The notes under the pieces: generated by a model | The model's database searches: none | Seen by the model: the letters and a program-made list of their open reading frames with translations, nothing else | Told to the model about the DNA's origin: nothing | Position numbers and translations under genes: made by a program | Shown: positions 1 through 8,817 of the stretch, piece after piece | How the letters are laid out: every line of letters starts with the position of its first letter | Position numbering within the stretch: position 1 is the first letter of the stretch | Source of the DNA: Pelosinus sp. UFO1 | Lineage (GTDB): Bacteria > Bacillota > Negativicutes > DSM-13327 | Length of the DNA: 64,000 nucleotides | Assembly: GCF_000725345.1 (NCBI RefSeq) | Contig: NZ_CP008852.1 | Location: forward strand, 1,765,693 to 1,829,692 | Direction of reading: 5' to 3'

Positions 1-825
1 ATTAAAATCGCTTTCTGACAAAAGCGTTACGGCCTTATTAATTCGTAGGTAATTCATATAATCAACTGCGCTTTTACCGGTAATGCTTTTAAAGAGACGA
101 CAAAAATGTTGGTTGCTCATGTTGGCTAAACTTGCCAATTGGCTCAGACTAATATTTTCATTGTAATGCTGATCCATATATTTTAAAACAGTACGTAAAT
201 GGTGCATGTTTTTTTGTTGGTGATCTTGCTGAATTTTATGAGATGTGTCCTGTTGATAATGCCGCAATAGTAATACGATTATATGGTAAATTAGTGATTT
301 GACTGCTAATTCGCACCCTATTTCTTGCTGATTATATTCGTTAAAAATTTGCTGGACTTGCTTTGCCAATTCATTATCTTGGGGGATATGATTTTGAAAG
401 CGAATTCGGCCTTGTAGCAAGGGATTTAAATATTTTGTTTGGCAAAAGTCCACCTGACTGCCAAGTAGGAAATTAAGATCGACTTTTACGATATAATAAA
501 CTAGATGTTGGCAGATAGTCTCGCCGTAGTGTATTTCATTACTATTTATAATCACTAGATCCCCTGGTTTGACCTCGTAGGGGTGGGAGTTGCAGTGAAT
601 CAATGCCTCGCCTTGTTCAAAATATAAAATTTGAAATTGTTCATGCCAGTGACTTTCAAAAATAGGACCACGTTCCAAACGTTCGTTGCGGGTTATTTTC
701 ACCGGAAAATCTCGATACATGTCGTAATCCCACTGCTGGCTATTGTCGTTAACTTTTGGCTGACCATTGCATAATAGCATACATATACTGTAGTTTTTCT
801 CGCAGAGATTTCTGTCAATCATCAT
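1..825 (-). CDS. AraC-family transcriptional regulator (3' end outside window)
   Basis: Reading leftward from ATG at 825, 275 codons stay open to the window edge, so the C-terminus is missing. The N-terminal half has a cupin-like sensor pattern (HWHEQFQILYFEQGEA, then VKPGDLVIINSNEIHY). The far part carries an AraC helix-turn-helix (ISLSQLANLSNMSNQHFCRLFKSITG). A Shine-Dalgarno AAGGTGAT lies just upstream of the tandem ATGATG. The gene is divergent from an MFS transporter at 1008, so local control of that transporter is the natural inference. The ligand is not readable from the sequence. Confidence 0.9.
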   Translation of the reverse strand, partial: MMIDRNLCEKNYSICMLLCNGQPKVNDNSQQWDYDMYRDFPVKITRNERLERGPIFESHWHEQFQILYFEQGEALIHCNSHPYEVKPGDLVIINSNEIHYGETICQHLVYYIVKVDLNFLLGSQVDFCQTKYLNPLLQGRIRFQNHIPQDNELAKQVQQIFNEYNQQEIGCELAVKSLIYHIIVLLLRHYQQDTSHKIQQDHQQKNMHHLRTVLKYMDQHYNENISLSQLASLANMSNQHFCRLFKSITGKSAVDYMNYLRINKAVTLLSESDFN

Positions 826-1007
826 TTGCTATCACCTTCTAATGTTAATATTGTGCTAATATCGAGTAATATAGTCCATGAATTATAATATTGATTTATA
901 TATAATAATACCATGATGCAAATAAATGTATAAGGTATATTCTAAAAATATCAAATTAATTTTATGCTACTATGCAAAACGCAATTTGTATCGGAAAGGG
1001 GAATATT

Positions 1008-2222
1008 ATGAAAATAAATTTTTTTAATGGTATAGACCGCAATTATTTTTTCTTTTTATTATCGACAGCTTTTATTGGTATTGGACAGAGTGTTGATGGT
1101 GCAATTCTGACTAATTATTTAAAAGAAGGCTTGGGAATGATGATTCTAGAACGGTCAGCTTTGGAGTTCCCGCGAGAACTACCGGGGCTACTGATGGTTG
1201 TTATTATTGGGCTGCTTTCTTTCCTCGGTGATATTAGAACTATGTTAGTAGGAAATGTTATCTCGGCGATAGGTATGTTTTCTTTGGGGATCATCCCTCC
1301 AGAATACAGTTGGCTCATAGTAACTATTTTCGTTTACAATATGGGAACTCATATTTATATGCCTTTGTCTAATAGTATTGGAATGAGTTTTGCTTCTGCT
1401 GGTGAATTAGGGAAAAAACTGGGACAAATGAACGCCATTAACACTTTGACGCTAGTCATTAGTAGCGCAGTCTTATGGATGTTGTTCAAGTTTCTGCACA
1501 TTAGTTATATGACCGCTTTTTCAATAGGCGCGGTGGCCTTTTTATTGGCAGCCGTCTCACTTATTTTTATGAAGCCAACCAAAACAATAAAAAAATCCAG
1601 ACGTTTTGTTTTCAGGAAAGAATATGGTCTATATTATTGGTTGAGCATTCTGTATGGAGCGCGCAAACAGATATTTATTACTTTTGGTCCATGGGTACTT
1701 GTTGATGTTTTCCGCCAACCAGTTACTACTATGATTATGCTGTTTTTTATTGTGTCGATTGCCGGAATTTTTGTAAAGCCGTGGATTGGGCATATGATTG
1801 ATCATTTGGGAGAAAAAAATGTTCTTAGCAGTGAGGCAATAGGTTGTTTTATTATTTGCTTAGGCTATGCGTTTGCTGATAATCTATTTGGTCAGCAGCT
1901 TGCATTGTTTGTAATTTGTGCATGTTATGTTTTGGACCAGGCGATGAATGCAGTGAGTATGGCCAGGGCTACTTATATGAAAAAAATCGCCCTACGACCT
2001 GAGGAAATTTCACCTAGTTTGTCTTTAGGTACTAGCATTGATCACGTCGTAACCATGTTCTTACCTATCTTAGGAGGTTTAGTTTGGTACAATGGCGGTC
2101 CGAATGGATATAAATATGTATTTATGGGCGGTGCGGTCATTGCTTTGTTAAACTTTGTATCGACTAGATTCATCCAAATAGAGGAGGCAAAGCCGCAACA
2201 AAAAGTTGTAAGTGGTGCTTAA
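1008..2222 (+). CDS. MFS transporter
   Basis: 404-residue integral membrane protein with about 12 hydrophobic segments and a charged central loop near residue 200 (KPTKTIKKSRR), the two-half layout of the major facilitator superfamily. An upstream ATG at 972 would add 12 residues, but GGAAAGGGG sits directly before the ATG at 1008, so that start is preferred. It is divergent from the AraC regulator and is followed by a hairpin terminator at 2269-2300. The substrate is unknown; the pairing with AraC suggests an inducible solute or drug transporter. Confidence 0.85.
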   Translation: MKINFFNGIDRNYFFFLLSTAFIGIGQSVDGAILTNYLKEGLGMMILERSALEFPRELPGLLMVVIIGLLSFLGDIRTMLVGNVISAIGMFSLGIIPPEYSWLIVTIFVYNMGTHIYMPLSNSIGMSFASAGELGKKLGQMNAINTLTLVISSAVLWMLFKFLHISYMTAFSIGAVAFLLAAVSLIFMKPTKTIKKSRRFVFRKEYGLYYWLSILYGARKQIFITFGPWVLVDVFRQPVTTMIMLFFIVSIAGIFVKPWIGHMIDHLGEKNVLSSEAIGCFIICLGYAFADNLFGQQLALFVICACYVLDQAMNAVSMARATYMKKIALRPEEISPSLSLGTSIDHVVTMFLPILGGLVWYNGGPNGYKYVFMGGAVIALLNFVSTRFIQIEEAKPQQKVVSGA

Positions 2223-2268
2223 TGTACTGAGCTTTAGCTACGATGGAATATGCAATTCATAATGATAG

Positions 2269-2300
2269 GCTTACAGGCATTCTGCTTGTAGGTCTTTTTT
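2269..2300 (+). terminator. Rho-independent terminator after MFS gene
   Basis: An 11-bp stem (2269-2279 with 2283-2293, three G-U pairs) with a 3-base loop is followed by a T-run at 2295-2300. Confidence 0.75.
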
Positions 2301-2431
2301 ATTACTTATGGATACTTAAGTAGGGGTTTGGAAAAGTATAGGATTTTGAACTAAAAGTTCCCTATTCCTTCTGATTGTAGTAGAATATGAGACAACACTG
2401 TTTTTTAATATTGAATAAAAGGGTGAATAGA

Positions 2432-3073
2432 ATGAAATATACGGGAAGAATAACTGGCTTAATAATTATGCTAATGACTATTATAGCGGTAAGGTTATAT
2501 GCTTATATTTATTTAGACTATTCATTCAGCAATCCGCCTTATCCTGGAATTATTGGTTTACTTATTGCTTATTGGGCTGGTAAACAGTATGACAAAGTAA
2601 AATTTTATTCAGAAAAAGATAGTTTGACGGGTTTTTATAATCGAAGATTTGTTGATGAACTTCTTCCGTCTCTTTTGGCTAAAATGGATAGAAAAAATGA
2701 AAAATTAAGTATAGTTATTTTAGATTGTGATAATTTCAAGGCCATAAATGACCGATATGGTCACAGAAAAGGGGATTTGGTGCTGCAAGAGCTTTCAGCT
2801 TTACTTTTAACTATTATAAGAAAGGGTGATATAGCTGCTAGGTGGGGCGGTGATGAATTTTTAATTATTGCGCCTTGTGCAGGTGATGAAGAGATAAAAC
2901 AAATTCTTAAACGTTTTAATAATGAGCTACTCGAATTATCGAAGAAAATGCAAATGGCCATTTCTATTTCAAGTGGTTATGCAATCTACCCTAGTGACAC
3001 AAAAGAAATAGAAGATTTAATCAGTATTGCGGATAGCAAGATGTATAGACTTAAAAATGCAGCTAGATCATAG
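2432..3073 (+). CDS. Membrane-anchored GGDEF diguanylate cyclase
   Basis: 213 residues. Two N-terminal hydrophobic segments (about residues 5-25 and 35-52) are followed by a complete GGDEF domain: SLTGFYNRRF at its start, DCDNFKAIND, an RKGD inhibitory-site motif five residues before GGDEF, and SSGYAIYP. It should make cyclic di-GMP from two GTP at the membrane face and is probably feedback-inhibited, since the RxxD I-site is intact. An ATG at 2387 lies in frame, but AAAAGGGTGA precedes the ATG at 2432. There is no sensor domain beyond the short membrane anchor. Confidence 0.92.
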   Translation: MKYTGRITGLIIMLMTIIAVRLYAYIYLDYSFSNPPYPGIIGLLIAYWAGKQYDKVKFYSEKDSLTGFYNRRFVDELLPSLLAKMDRKNEKLSIVILDCDNFKAINDRYGHRKGDLVLQELSALLLTIIRKGDIAARWGGDEFLIIAPCAGDEEIKQILKRFNNELLELSKKMQMAISISSGYAIYPSDTKEIEDLISIADSKMYRLKNAARS

Positions 3074-3120
3074 TAGGGTATTTTTTATATAGAGCTTAGG
3101 GGTAGAATTAGGAGGGGCTT

Positions 3121-3654
3121 ATGAGAATTGGATTGATACGGCATTTTGAAGTTGAGTGCCCTCATAAATGGATGATGTCTGCAAAAGAATTTAGTGAATG
3201 GGTCAATTTGTATGACGGTTCACCCATTAAAATTATGGATTTAATAATAGAGCAAGGAACGTGGGAAAAGTGCTATTGTAGTAATTTATCGCGTACAATC
3301 GAAACTGCGCAGCATATCTATAGAGGAGATATTACTAAATCAGAATTAATTCGAGAAGTGCCGATTTCACCAGCATTTGATTCTAAAATAAAATTGCCAT
3401 ATATATTTTGGTTACTGGCAGGGAGATTGGCGTGGCTTAGTTCGCAGCAATCTCAACTTGAAAGTATAAAACAGACAAGGGATCGGGTAAAAAGGTTTAT
3501 TTCAAGTATTCTTGAGGAAGATAATGTGTTAATAGTGACACATGGATTTTTGATGCTGCAAATTAAAGAACAGTTGATTAATATGGGGTTTCGTGGGGAC
3601 GAATTCAAGAAAGCGAAATATGGAAAGGTTTATGTATTTGAAAGATCACAATAA
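3121..3654 (+). CDS. Histidine phosphatase family protein
   Basis: 177 residues of the phosphoglycerate-mutase-like superfamily. The catalytic RHxE-type motif is at the N-terminus (IRHFEVE), NLSRTIETAQ lies mid-protein and VTHGFLM carries the second catalytic His. The size fits small two-His phosphatases such as alpha-ribazole phosphatase or SixA-like enzymes, and the substrate cannot be assigned. AGGAGGGGCTT precedes the ATG. It lies 47 bases after the GGDEF gene and may be cotranscribed with it. Confidence 0.85.
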   Translation: MRIGLIRHFEVECPHKWMMSAKEFSEWVNLYDGSPIKIMDLIIEQGTWEKCYCSNLSRTIETAQHIYRGDITKSELIREVPISPAFDSKIKLPYIFWLLAGRLAWLSSQQSQLESIKQTRDRVKRFISSILEEDNVLIVTHGFLMLQIKEQLINMGFRGDEFKKAKYGKVYVFERSQ

Positions 3655-3656
3655 AA

Positions 3657-3693
3657 AACTGCAGGAATCTAAAGAGATTCTTGCAGTTTTTCT
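3657..3693. terminator. Bidirectional terminator between convergent genes
   Basis: A near-perfect 14-bp stem (3657-3670 with 3675-3688) with loop AAAG has T-rich tails on both strands. It serves the phosphatase (+) and the symporter (-). Confidence 0.85.
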
Positions 3694-3699
3694 GTTTCT

Positions 3700-5100
3700 T
3701 TAAGCGCATTCAGAGGTAGTAATCGCCTTTGAATCAAGTAGATATGTTAATAGAAAGGTTCCAACACAAGCAATCCATTCAAGATAAATTACATGAGGGA
3801 ATATGTGCGTTGAAGGGAAGGTCTGCCAGAGAATTAATATAGCTAAGCTGACTGCAATAGTATAAAAAGCAGCATTTTTTCGGCAAAGAGACGGGGCGAA
3901 CAAGGTAAAGAGTACAATCACACTAAAAGATGCGGTTAAACTGAGACCAATCATAAGAGTAGTGATAATACCGCTAATCGTCATAGCAAAAATTAGGGTT
4001 AATAATCCTAAGGAGAGTACAGATGCTTTGGTGACAATAAGAAACCTTTTATCACTCGCTGCAGGATTAATGAATTTTTTGTAGATGTCTTGGGAAAATA
4101 AAGTTGCTGAGCTGAGGAGCAGATTGCAGGCCGTTGATACATCTGCCGCCCATAATGCCGCAAGAGTAATTCCAGCTAGAATTGGGTTCAAAGACATAAT
4201 GGTCATTGGCAAAGCCATAGCAGGGCTTACATCTGGAAACATTGTTTTTGCAATGACCCCTAATAAGGCACTGACAAAGCCAATCGGCAACATCATTAAT
4301 CCACCAATAACAAAACCACGGCGAGCTGTTTGCACGTCTTTTGCTCCTAATGAAATTTGAATGATACTTTGTAGTGACAAGTTAACAGTTACTAATACTA
4401 GCATCCAGGTAACAATGCCGATGATACCAACACCGTCAAAAAAACTGAGATACGTTGTATTAGCAGGAAGTTGAGCCTCGATGCTTTTAAGACCTCCAGC
4501 ATGTGTTACGCTGACAATAGTGGCTAAGATAATACCGATATATTTTAGCGAGACGTTTAAAATATTGGAAAGGCTAGCTGACCACATACCGCCAATCATA
4601 GTTACGCTTATGAATACTACAGCACTTGTAAGCATACCAGTGGTAAGTGTGAATATCTCAGGCATTAAAGCACAGAGGATACTGCCGCCTGCTAGATATT
4701 GAAGGGACATAACGACTAGTTGAATAAGTATCTGACAAGCTATTCCGGCAATCATGCCCTTTTTATCATAATACCTGCCTAATAGTTCGGGGATGGTAGT
4801 GATATTGAGCTCACGATATTTTTTGGCAACTAACATTCCCATAGTAATAGCGCCGATGCCCCAGGCTGTTGTATACCAACCAGCCGAAAGACCAACTTTA
4901 TAAGCTTGTTCAGCCACACCGATCGTTGAAGCTCCGCCAACTGCAAGCCCTACAATTGATACAGTAATCAGCGGCGTTGTAAGTTGCCTGCCTGCTAAAA
5001 TGTAATTTGTAGCACTGCCAGCAGAACGCCGCTGGGCAAAATAACTGATCACAAAAAGTAGAAAAATATAAATACATACGATAAGAAATGGAATATTCAT
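3700..5100 (-). CDS. Sodium:solute symporter (SSS family)
   Basis: 466 residues with about 13 hydrophobic segments and SSS-family landmarks: FAQRRSAGSATNYILAGRQL after TM1, GGASTIGVAEQAYKVGLSAGWY, and AADVSTACNLLLSSATLFSQD. It imports a solute with Na+. Reading extends 54 codons upstream, but that part overlaps the regulatory leader; the ATG at 5100 is preceded by CTAGGAGGTTT and is the real start. A T-box leader upstream (5101-5465) whose specifier reads UUC suggests expression rises on phenylalanine starvation. The cargo could therefore be phenylalanine, another aromatic amino acid or a precursor (inference). Confidence 0.9.
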   Translation of the reverse strand: MNIPFLIVCIYIFLLFVISYFAQRRSAGSATNYILAGRQLTTPLITVSIVGLAVGGASTIGVAEQAYKVGLSAGWYTTAWGIGAITMGMLVAKKYRELNITTIPELLGRYYDKKGMIAGIACQILIQLVVMSLQYLAGGSILCALMPEIFTLTTGMLTSAVVFISVTMIGGMWSASLSNILNVSLKYIGIILATIVSVTHAGGLKSIEAQLPANTTYLSFFDGVGIIGIVTWMLVLVTVNLSLQSIIQISLGAKDVQTARRGFVIGGLMMLPIGFVSALLGVIAKTMFPDVSPAMALPMTIMSLNPILAGITLAALWAADVSTACNLLLSSATLFSQDIYKKFINPAASDKRFLIVTKASVLSLGLLTLIFAMTISGIITTLMIGLSLTASFSVIVLFTLFAPSLCRKNAAFYTIAVSLAILILWQTFPSTHIFPHVIYLEWIACVGTFLLTYLLDSKAITTSECA

Positions 5101-5465
5101 GATTAAACCTCCTAGTAATAAACAATTTTTGCATATATTTTCTTTTATGCTGGCTATAAAAGAAAAAACGCCCCTCGTAAAGAGGGACGATATGACCGTG
5201 GTACCACCCAAATTTAACCTTAAGACAAAAATAAAAAGCGATACCGATAAGGGACGAATCACCGCGGTACCACCCTAGTTTTGATCATAAGATCAGCTCT
5301 ATGTCTGTAACGTAGACGTACGGCAAGACCTACTGTAAATTTCAGTCTGCAGTTCGGGAAGGAACTTCATTATGTATTTTCAACTAGTTTACACCAACCA
5401 CTAGCTCTCTGTATGAAAATAACATAATTACTTTTTTCCGTCATCACCAATAACGATATGGTATT
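5101..5465 (-). promoter_or_regulatory. T-box leader with two antiterminator modules, predicted Phe specifier
   Basis: Read on the minus strand, Stem I is complete. An AGTA loop-E strand is followed by a 13-bp stem (ATTATGT/ACATAAT continuing into ATTTTC/GAAAAT), an apical AGAGA...GGTTGGTG region, and a specifier strand GAA-G-TTC-C. By the glyQS arrangement this gives UUC (Phe). The antiterminator AGGGTGGTACCGCGG is at 5261-5276. A second T-box sequence TGGGTGGTACCACGG lies at 5196-5210 with its own terminator at 5163-5189 (CGTCCCTC/GAGGGGCG plus T6). The TGGT bulge fits a tRNA with discriminator A, as tRNA-Phe has at 55156. Confidence 0.88.
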
Positions 5466-5471
5466 GTAACG

Positions 5472-5500
5472 ATTATAAAATGTTGCAACACAAATGTCAA
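5472..5500 (-). promoter_or_regulatory. Sigma-A promoter of the T-box transcript
   Basis: Perfect consensus on the minus strand: TTGACA (5495-5500), 17-base spacer, TATAAT (5472-5477). It places transcription start near 5465, giving a leader of about 365 nt. Confidence 0.85.
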
Positions 5501-5636
5501 TACACAATGTACAGTAATTTACGGTTTTTTTATATTTTCGTAACCATTATCCTTCTATTTGTTTGTACTATTTGCAGGAAAAGTTTTTAGTAAAAGAGAA
5601 GTTCTTTAAGTTACTTATGATAAACGGAGGCTATTT

Positions 5637-7388
5637 ATGTCTATTTATAAAAAATTCATTCAATATTATAAACCATATCAGCGGTTATTTTATTTCGATT
5701 TATTTTGTGCATTGGTTGTTTCCTTGATCGATCTTGCATTCCCTCAGATTCTTTATTATCTTACCCATGGGATTTTTACTGGTGATGCAACTGAAATTTT
5801 GAATGTGATTGGTTTTGTCGGTGTGGGAATGCTCATCATGTACAGCATTCGTTATGCTTGCCAATATTATATCACTACTTGGGGGCACATAATGGGGGCC
5901 CGAATGGAAAGCGATATGCGTCAAGATTTATTTAACCACTATCAAAGGCTGTCCTTTTCTTATTATGACAATAATAACACCGGCGAGATGATGTCAAAAT
6001 TGGTATCTGATTTATTTGATATATCCGAATTGGCTCATCATGGGCCAGAAAATATTTTTATATCGACCATAAAGATTTTGGGCTCTTTTGCATTTTTGAT
6101 GTTGATCAATGTCAAAATGACATTGATTCTTTTTGTTGTTACCTTGCTTATGATTATTTTCAGTATTTATAAGAACAAAAAAATGAAAGCAGTATTTATG
6201 GATAACCGAAAAAAGATTGCCAGTGTGAACTCACGTGTGCAGGATAGCCTTTCCGGTATTCGTGTTGTCAAATCTTTTGCTAATGAGGATTTGGAAAGGG
6301 AAAAGTTTTGCTCTAGTAATCTTGAATTTTTGGATTCCAAGGAAGACAGTTATAAAATTATGGGTAGCTTTCATGCGGGTAATGCCTTTTTTCAAGGATT
6401 ACTATATACGGCGGTACTTGTGAGTGGAGGCTTTTTCATTGCCAATGGTAGTTTGAAAGTTGCTGATCTTGCTGTGTATGCACTATATATCGGGATTTTT
6501 ATTAATCCGATTGATGTACTGATCAATTTTACGGAACAGTTTCAAAAAGGCTATTCTGGTTTCAAACGTTTTATGGATGTGGTGGGAATAACCCCGGAAA
6601 TTCTAGATAAACCGAATGCAATAACATTGACTAATGTTGAAGGTAATATTGTCTATCAAGATGTTTCTTTTCGGTACAATCAAAATACAGGAGTGCTTCA
6701 TAAAGTAAACATTTCCATTGCGGCTGGGAAAACAGTGGCATTGGTGGGCCCTTCTGGTGGTGGAAAAACTACACTATGTTCCCTATTGCCACGCTTCTAT
6801 GATGTTACTGAAGGTGCCGTTATGATTGACGGAAAAAATGTGCGTGATGTTACGCTCAAGTCTCTGCGCAGTTCGATTGGTATTGTTCAACAGGATGTTT
6901 ATATATTCGCTGGCAGCATCGGTGATAACATTGCCTATGGTAAACCAGATGCTACCAATGCAGAAATTATAGAGGCGGCTAAAAACGCCAATATTCATGA
7001 TTTTATTATGAGCCTTGCTGATGGGTACGATAGTTACGTCGGTGAAAGAGGAACACGCCTTTCTGGTGGTCAAAAACAAAGAATTGCTATTGCTCGCGTG
7101 TTTTTGAAAAATCCTAAGATTCTTATTTTGGACGAAGCTACATCTGCTTTGGATAACGAAAGCGAACGTTATATTCAGACCTCTCTGGAACGCCTTTCAA
7201 AAGATCGTACTACCATTGTTGTGGCTCATAGACTTAGTACCATTCGGAGTGCAGATGAAATTATTGTAATCAATCACAAAGGAATTCAAGAGCGGGGATC
7301 CCATGACGAACTATTATCTTTAAATGGTCTTTACGCTAAATATTATAAGATGCAATTTGAAGGGTTGGATCAACTGCAAGACGAATAG
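5637..7388 (+). CDS. ABC exporter, fused permease-ATPase (MsbA/LmrA type)
   Basis: 583 residues. An exporter-type transmembrane domain with six helices (residues 1-310) is fused to an ATP-binding domain with Walker A GPSGGGKTT, Q-loop QQDVY, signature LSGGQKQR, Walker B ILILDEATSALD and H-loop VAHRLSTI. It should act as a homo- or heterodimer exporting lipid, peptide or drug substrates; no partner gene is adjacent. GGAGG precedes the ATG. It is divergent from the T-box/symporter unit. Confidence 0.93.
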   Translation: MSIYKKFIQYYKPYQRLFYFDLFCALVVSLIDLAFPQILYYLTHGIFTGDATEILNVIGFVGVGMLIMYSIRYACQYYITTWGHIMGARMESDMRQDLFNHYQRLSFSYYDNNNTGEMMSKLVSDLFDISELAHHGPENIFISTIKILGSFAFLMLINVKMTLILFVVTLLMIIFSIYKNKKMKAVFMDNRKKIASVNSRVQDSLSGIRVVKSFANEDLEREKFCSSNLEFLDSKEDSYKIMGSFHAGNAFFQGLLYTAVLVSGGFFIANGSLKVADLAVYALYIGIFINPIDVLINFTEQFQKGYSGFKRFMDVVGITPEILDKPNAITLTNVEGNIVYQDVSFRYNQNTGVLHKVNISIAAGKTVALVGPSGGGKTTLCSLLPRFYDVTEGAVMIDGKNVRDVTLKSLRSSIGIVQQDVYIFAGSIGDNIAYGKPDATNAEIIEAAKNANIHDFIMSLADGYDSYVGERGTRLSGGQKQRIAIARVFLKNPKILILDEATSALDNESERYIQTSLERLSKDRTTIVVAHRLSTIRSADEIIVINHKGIQERGSHDELLSLNGLYAKYYKMQFEGLDQLQDE

Positions 7389-7464
7389 TAAAATAATTGG
7401 TGAAAAACCCCAGTGCTTGATTTGAAAGTAAGATGTAAAAATAACTTTTAGAGGGGGAATTTTT

Positions 7465-7653
7465 GTGGAGAAACAACTTAGATATCGATTAATTACAGGA
7501 AAAGATGATGCAACGTTTTGTCAGAGAATTTCTACATTGTTAGATGAGGGGTACATGCTATACGGATCTCCTTCTGCCACGTTTAATGGAACCGATGTGA
7601 TAGTGGCACAAGCTGTCATTCTTAAGGATGCCGTTGCAACCACAAAGGTATAA
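7465..7653 (+). CDS. Small DUF1737-type protein
   Basis: 62 residues starting at GTG after GAGGGGGAA. The layout RYRLITGKDDATFCQRI...LLDEGYMLYGSPSATFNG...AQAV matches the small cytosolic DUF1737 family (a domain of about 50 residues), whose function is unknown. It is followed within 30 bases by the flavodoxin/ferredoxin gene. The family assignment is from memory. Confidence 0.65.
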   Translation: MEKQLRYRLITGKDDATFCQRISTLLDEGYMLYGSPSATFNGTDVIVAQAVILKDAVATTKV

Positions 7654-7680
7654 CTAGTTTGTTGTATGGTGGTGATCAAA

Positions 7681-8733
7681 ATGATTGAGAAGTCATTTGT
7701 GTTTTATATGACGGGTACAGGGAATTCCTATAAGGTAGCAATGTGGTTTGCTGAAGTAGCAAGGTCTATGGGGATGCAAACAGGTGTACAACAAATAAAG
7801 ACCGAGAAGCTGTGTTTTGGACCAGATGAGAAAACCTTGTGTGTTTTTACACTGCCTACTCATGGTTTTACAGCTCCTTGGTTAGTGATAAAACAGATTT
7901 TCCAGCTTCCGCGGGCGAATGGTGCGTCGGCTGTTGTTCTACCAACGCGGGCTGGTACTAGAGTAAAAGGAATTGCGTTACCAGGAATGGAAGGGACAGC
8001 TGGTTACCTAACGGCATTTCTGTTATTTTTGAAAGGGTATAAAATCAAGGGTGTTATGGGAATTGACATGCCTAGTAACTGGACAGCTGTTCATTGGGGG
8101 TTAAGCAAGGAGAATGCCGAATTCATAATTTCGGAGGCAGAACCAAAAGTCAATTCTTTTGCTAAAACTGTTTTATTAGGGCAAGTTTATTTTGGAGGAT
8201 TTATTCCTTTGGTTTTAGGTCTCTTGTTAGCGTCGGTTTCATTTATGTATCTAATTATGGCACAACTTATTTTATCAAAACTTTTCTTTGCCTCAGATAA
8301 ATGTGTAGGATGTGGGCTGTGTTCTAATATTTGTCCGACAAAAGCTATTAAGATGACTGGAAAAATTAAAAAACGCCCGTATTGGAGTTATTCCTGCGAC
8401 AGCTGCATGGCTTGTATGAACTATTGTCCCCATAAGGCAATTGAAGCAAGCCCAATATTAGCGATCGTTTTTTACTATCTAACCACAGTGCCTGCTGCTG
8501 CCTATTTACAGGGTCATCTATTTAACGGACATTTAGATTGGCTTCCTATAAATTGGGTAGGAATCGTGCAATATGTATTTGTATTAATTGCAGTTTACCT
8601 TGCGTATATACTCATTCATCAAGTCATGAGGTGGCGATTATTCAGTATGATTTTTAGCAGACTATCGCATACTCATTATTTACGCAGATATCATGCTCCA
8701 GATGTAACTTTAAAGGACATTAATAATAGATGA
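7681..8733 (+). CDS. EFR1-type flavodoxin/4Fe-4S membrane protein
   Basis: 350 residues. An N-terminal flavodoxin-like fold (FYMTGTGNSYKVAMWFAE, FMN-loop style) is followed by a hydrophobic segment near residues 165-195. Two 4Fe-4S motifs come next (CVGCGLCSNICP and CDSCMACMNYCP), then two more membrane segments. This is the EFR1 (EF-hand-less flavodoxin-ferredoxin) arrangement, presumably an electron-transfer protein tied to the membrane. The ATG at 7681 has GGTGGTGATC upstream and is preferred over the in-frame ATG at 7666. Confidence 0.82.
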   Translation: MIEKSFVFYMTGTGNSYKVAMWFAEVARSMGMQTGVQQIKTEKLCFGPDEKTLCVFTLPTHGFTAPWLVIKQIFQLPRANGASAVVLPTRAGTRVKGIALPGMEGTAGYLTAFLLFLKGYKIKGVMGIDMPSNWTAVHWGLSKENAEFIISEAEPKVNSFAKTVLLGQVYFGGFIPLVLGLLLASVSFMYLIMAQLILSKLFFASDKCVGCGLCSNICPTKAIKMTGKIKKRPYWSYSCDSCMACMNYCPHKAIEASPILAIVFYYLTTVPAAAYLQGHLFNGHLDWLPINWVGIVQYVFVLIAVYLAYILIHQVMRWRLFSMIFSRLSHTHYLRRYHAPDVTLKDINNR

Positions 8734-8817
8734 GTATTCTATTATTAAAGATAATTAATTGACCTAGAAGTATATAGTGGGAGCTATTAATCTAGAAAAT
8801 ATGGAGGGTAACGAGTT

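Noticed and set aside
5101-5262. N-terminal extension of the symporter to 520 residues
   Set aside because: The extension lies in the T-box terminator region and the ATG at 5100 has a strong ribosome site.
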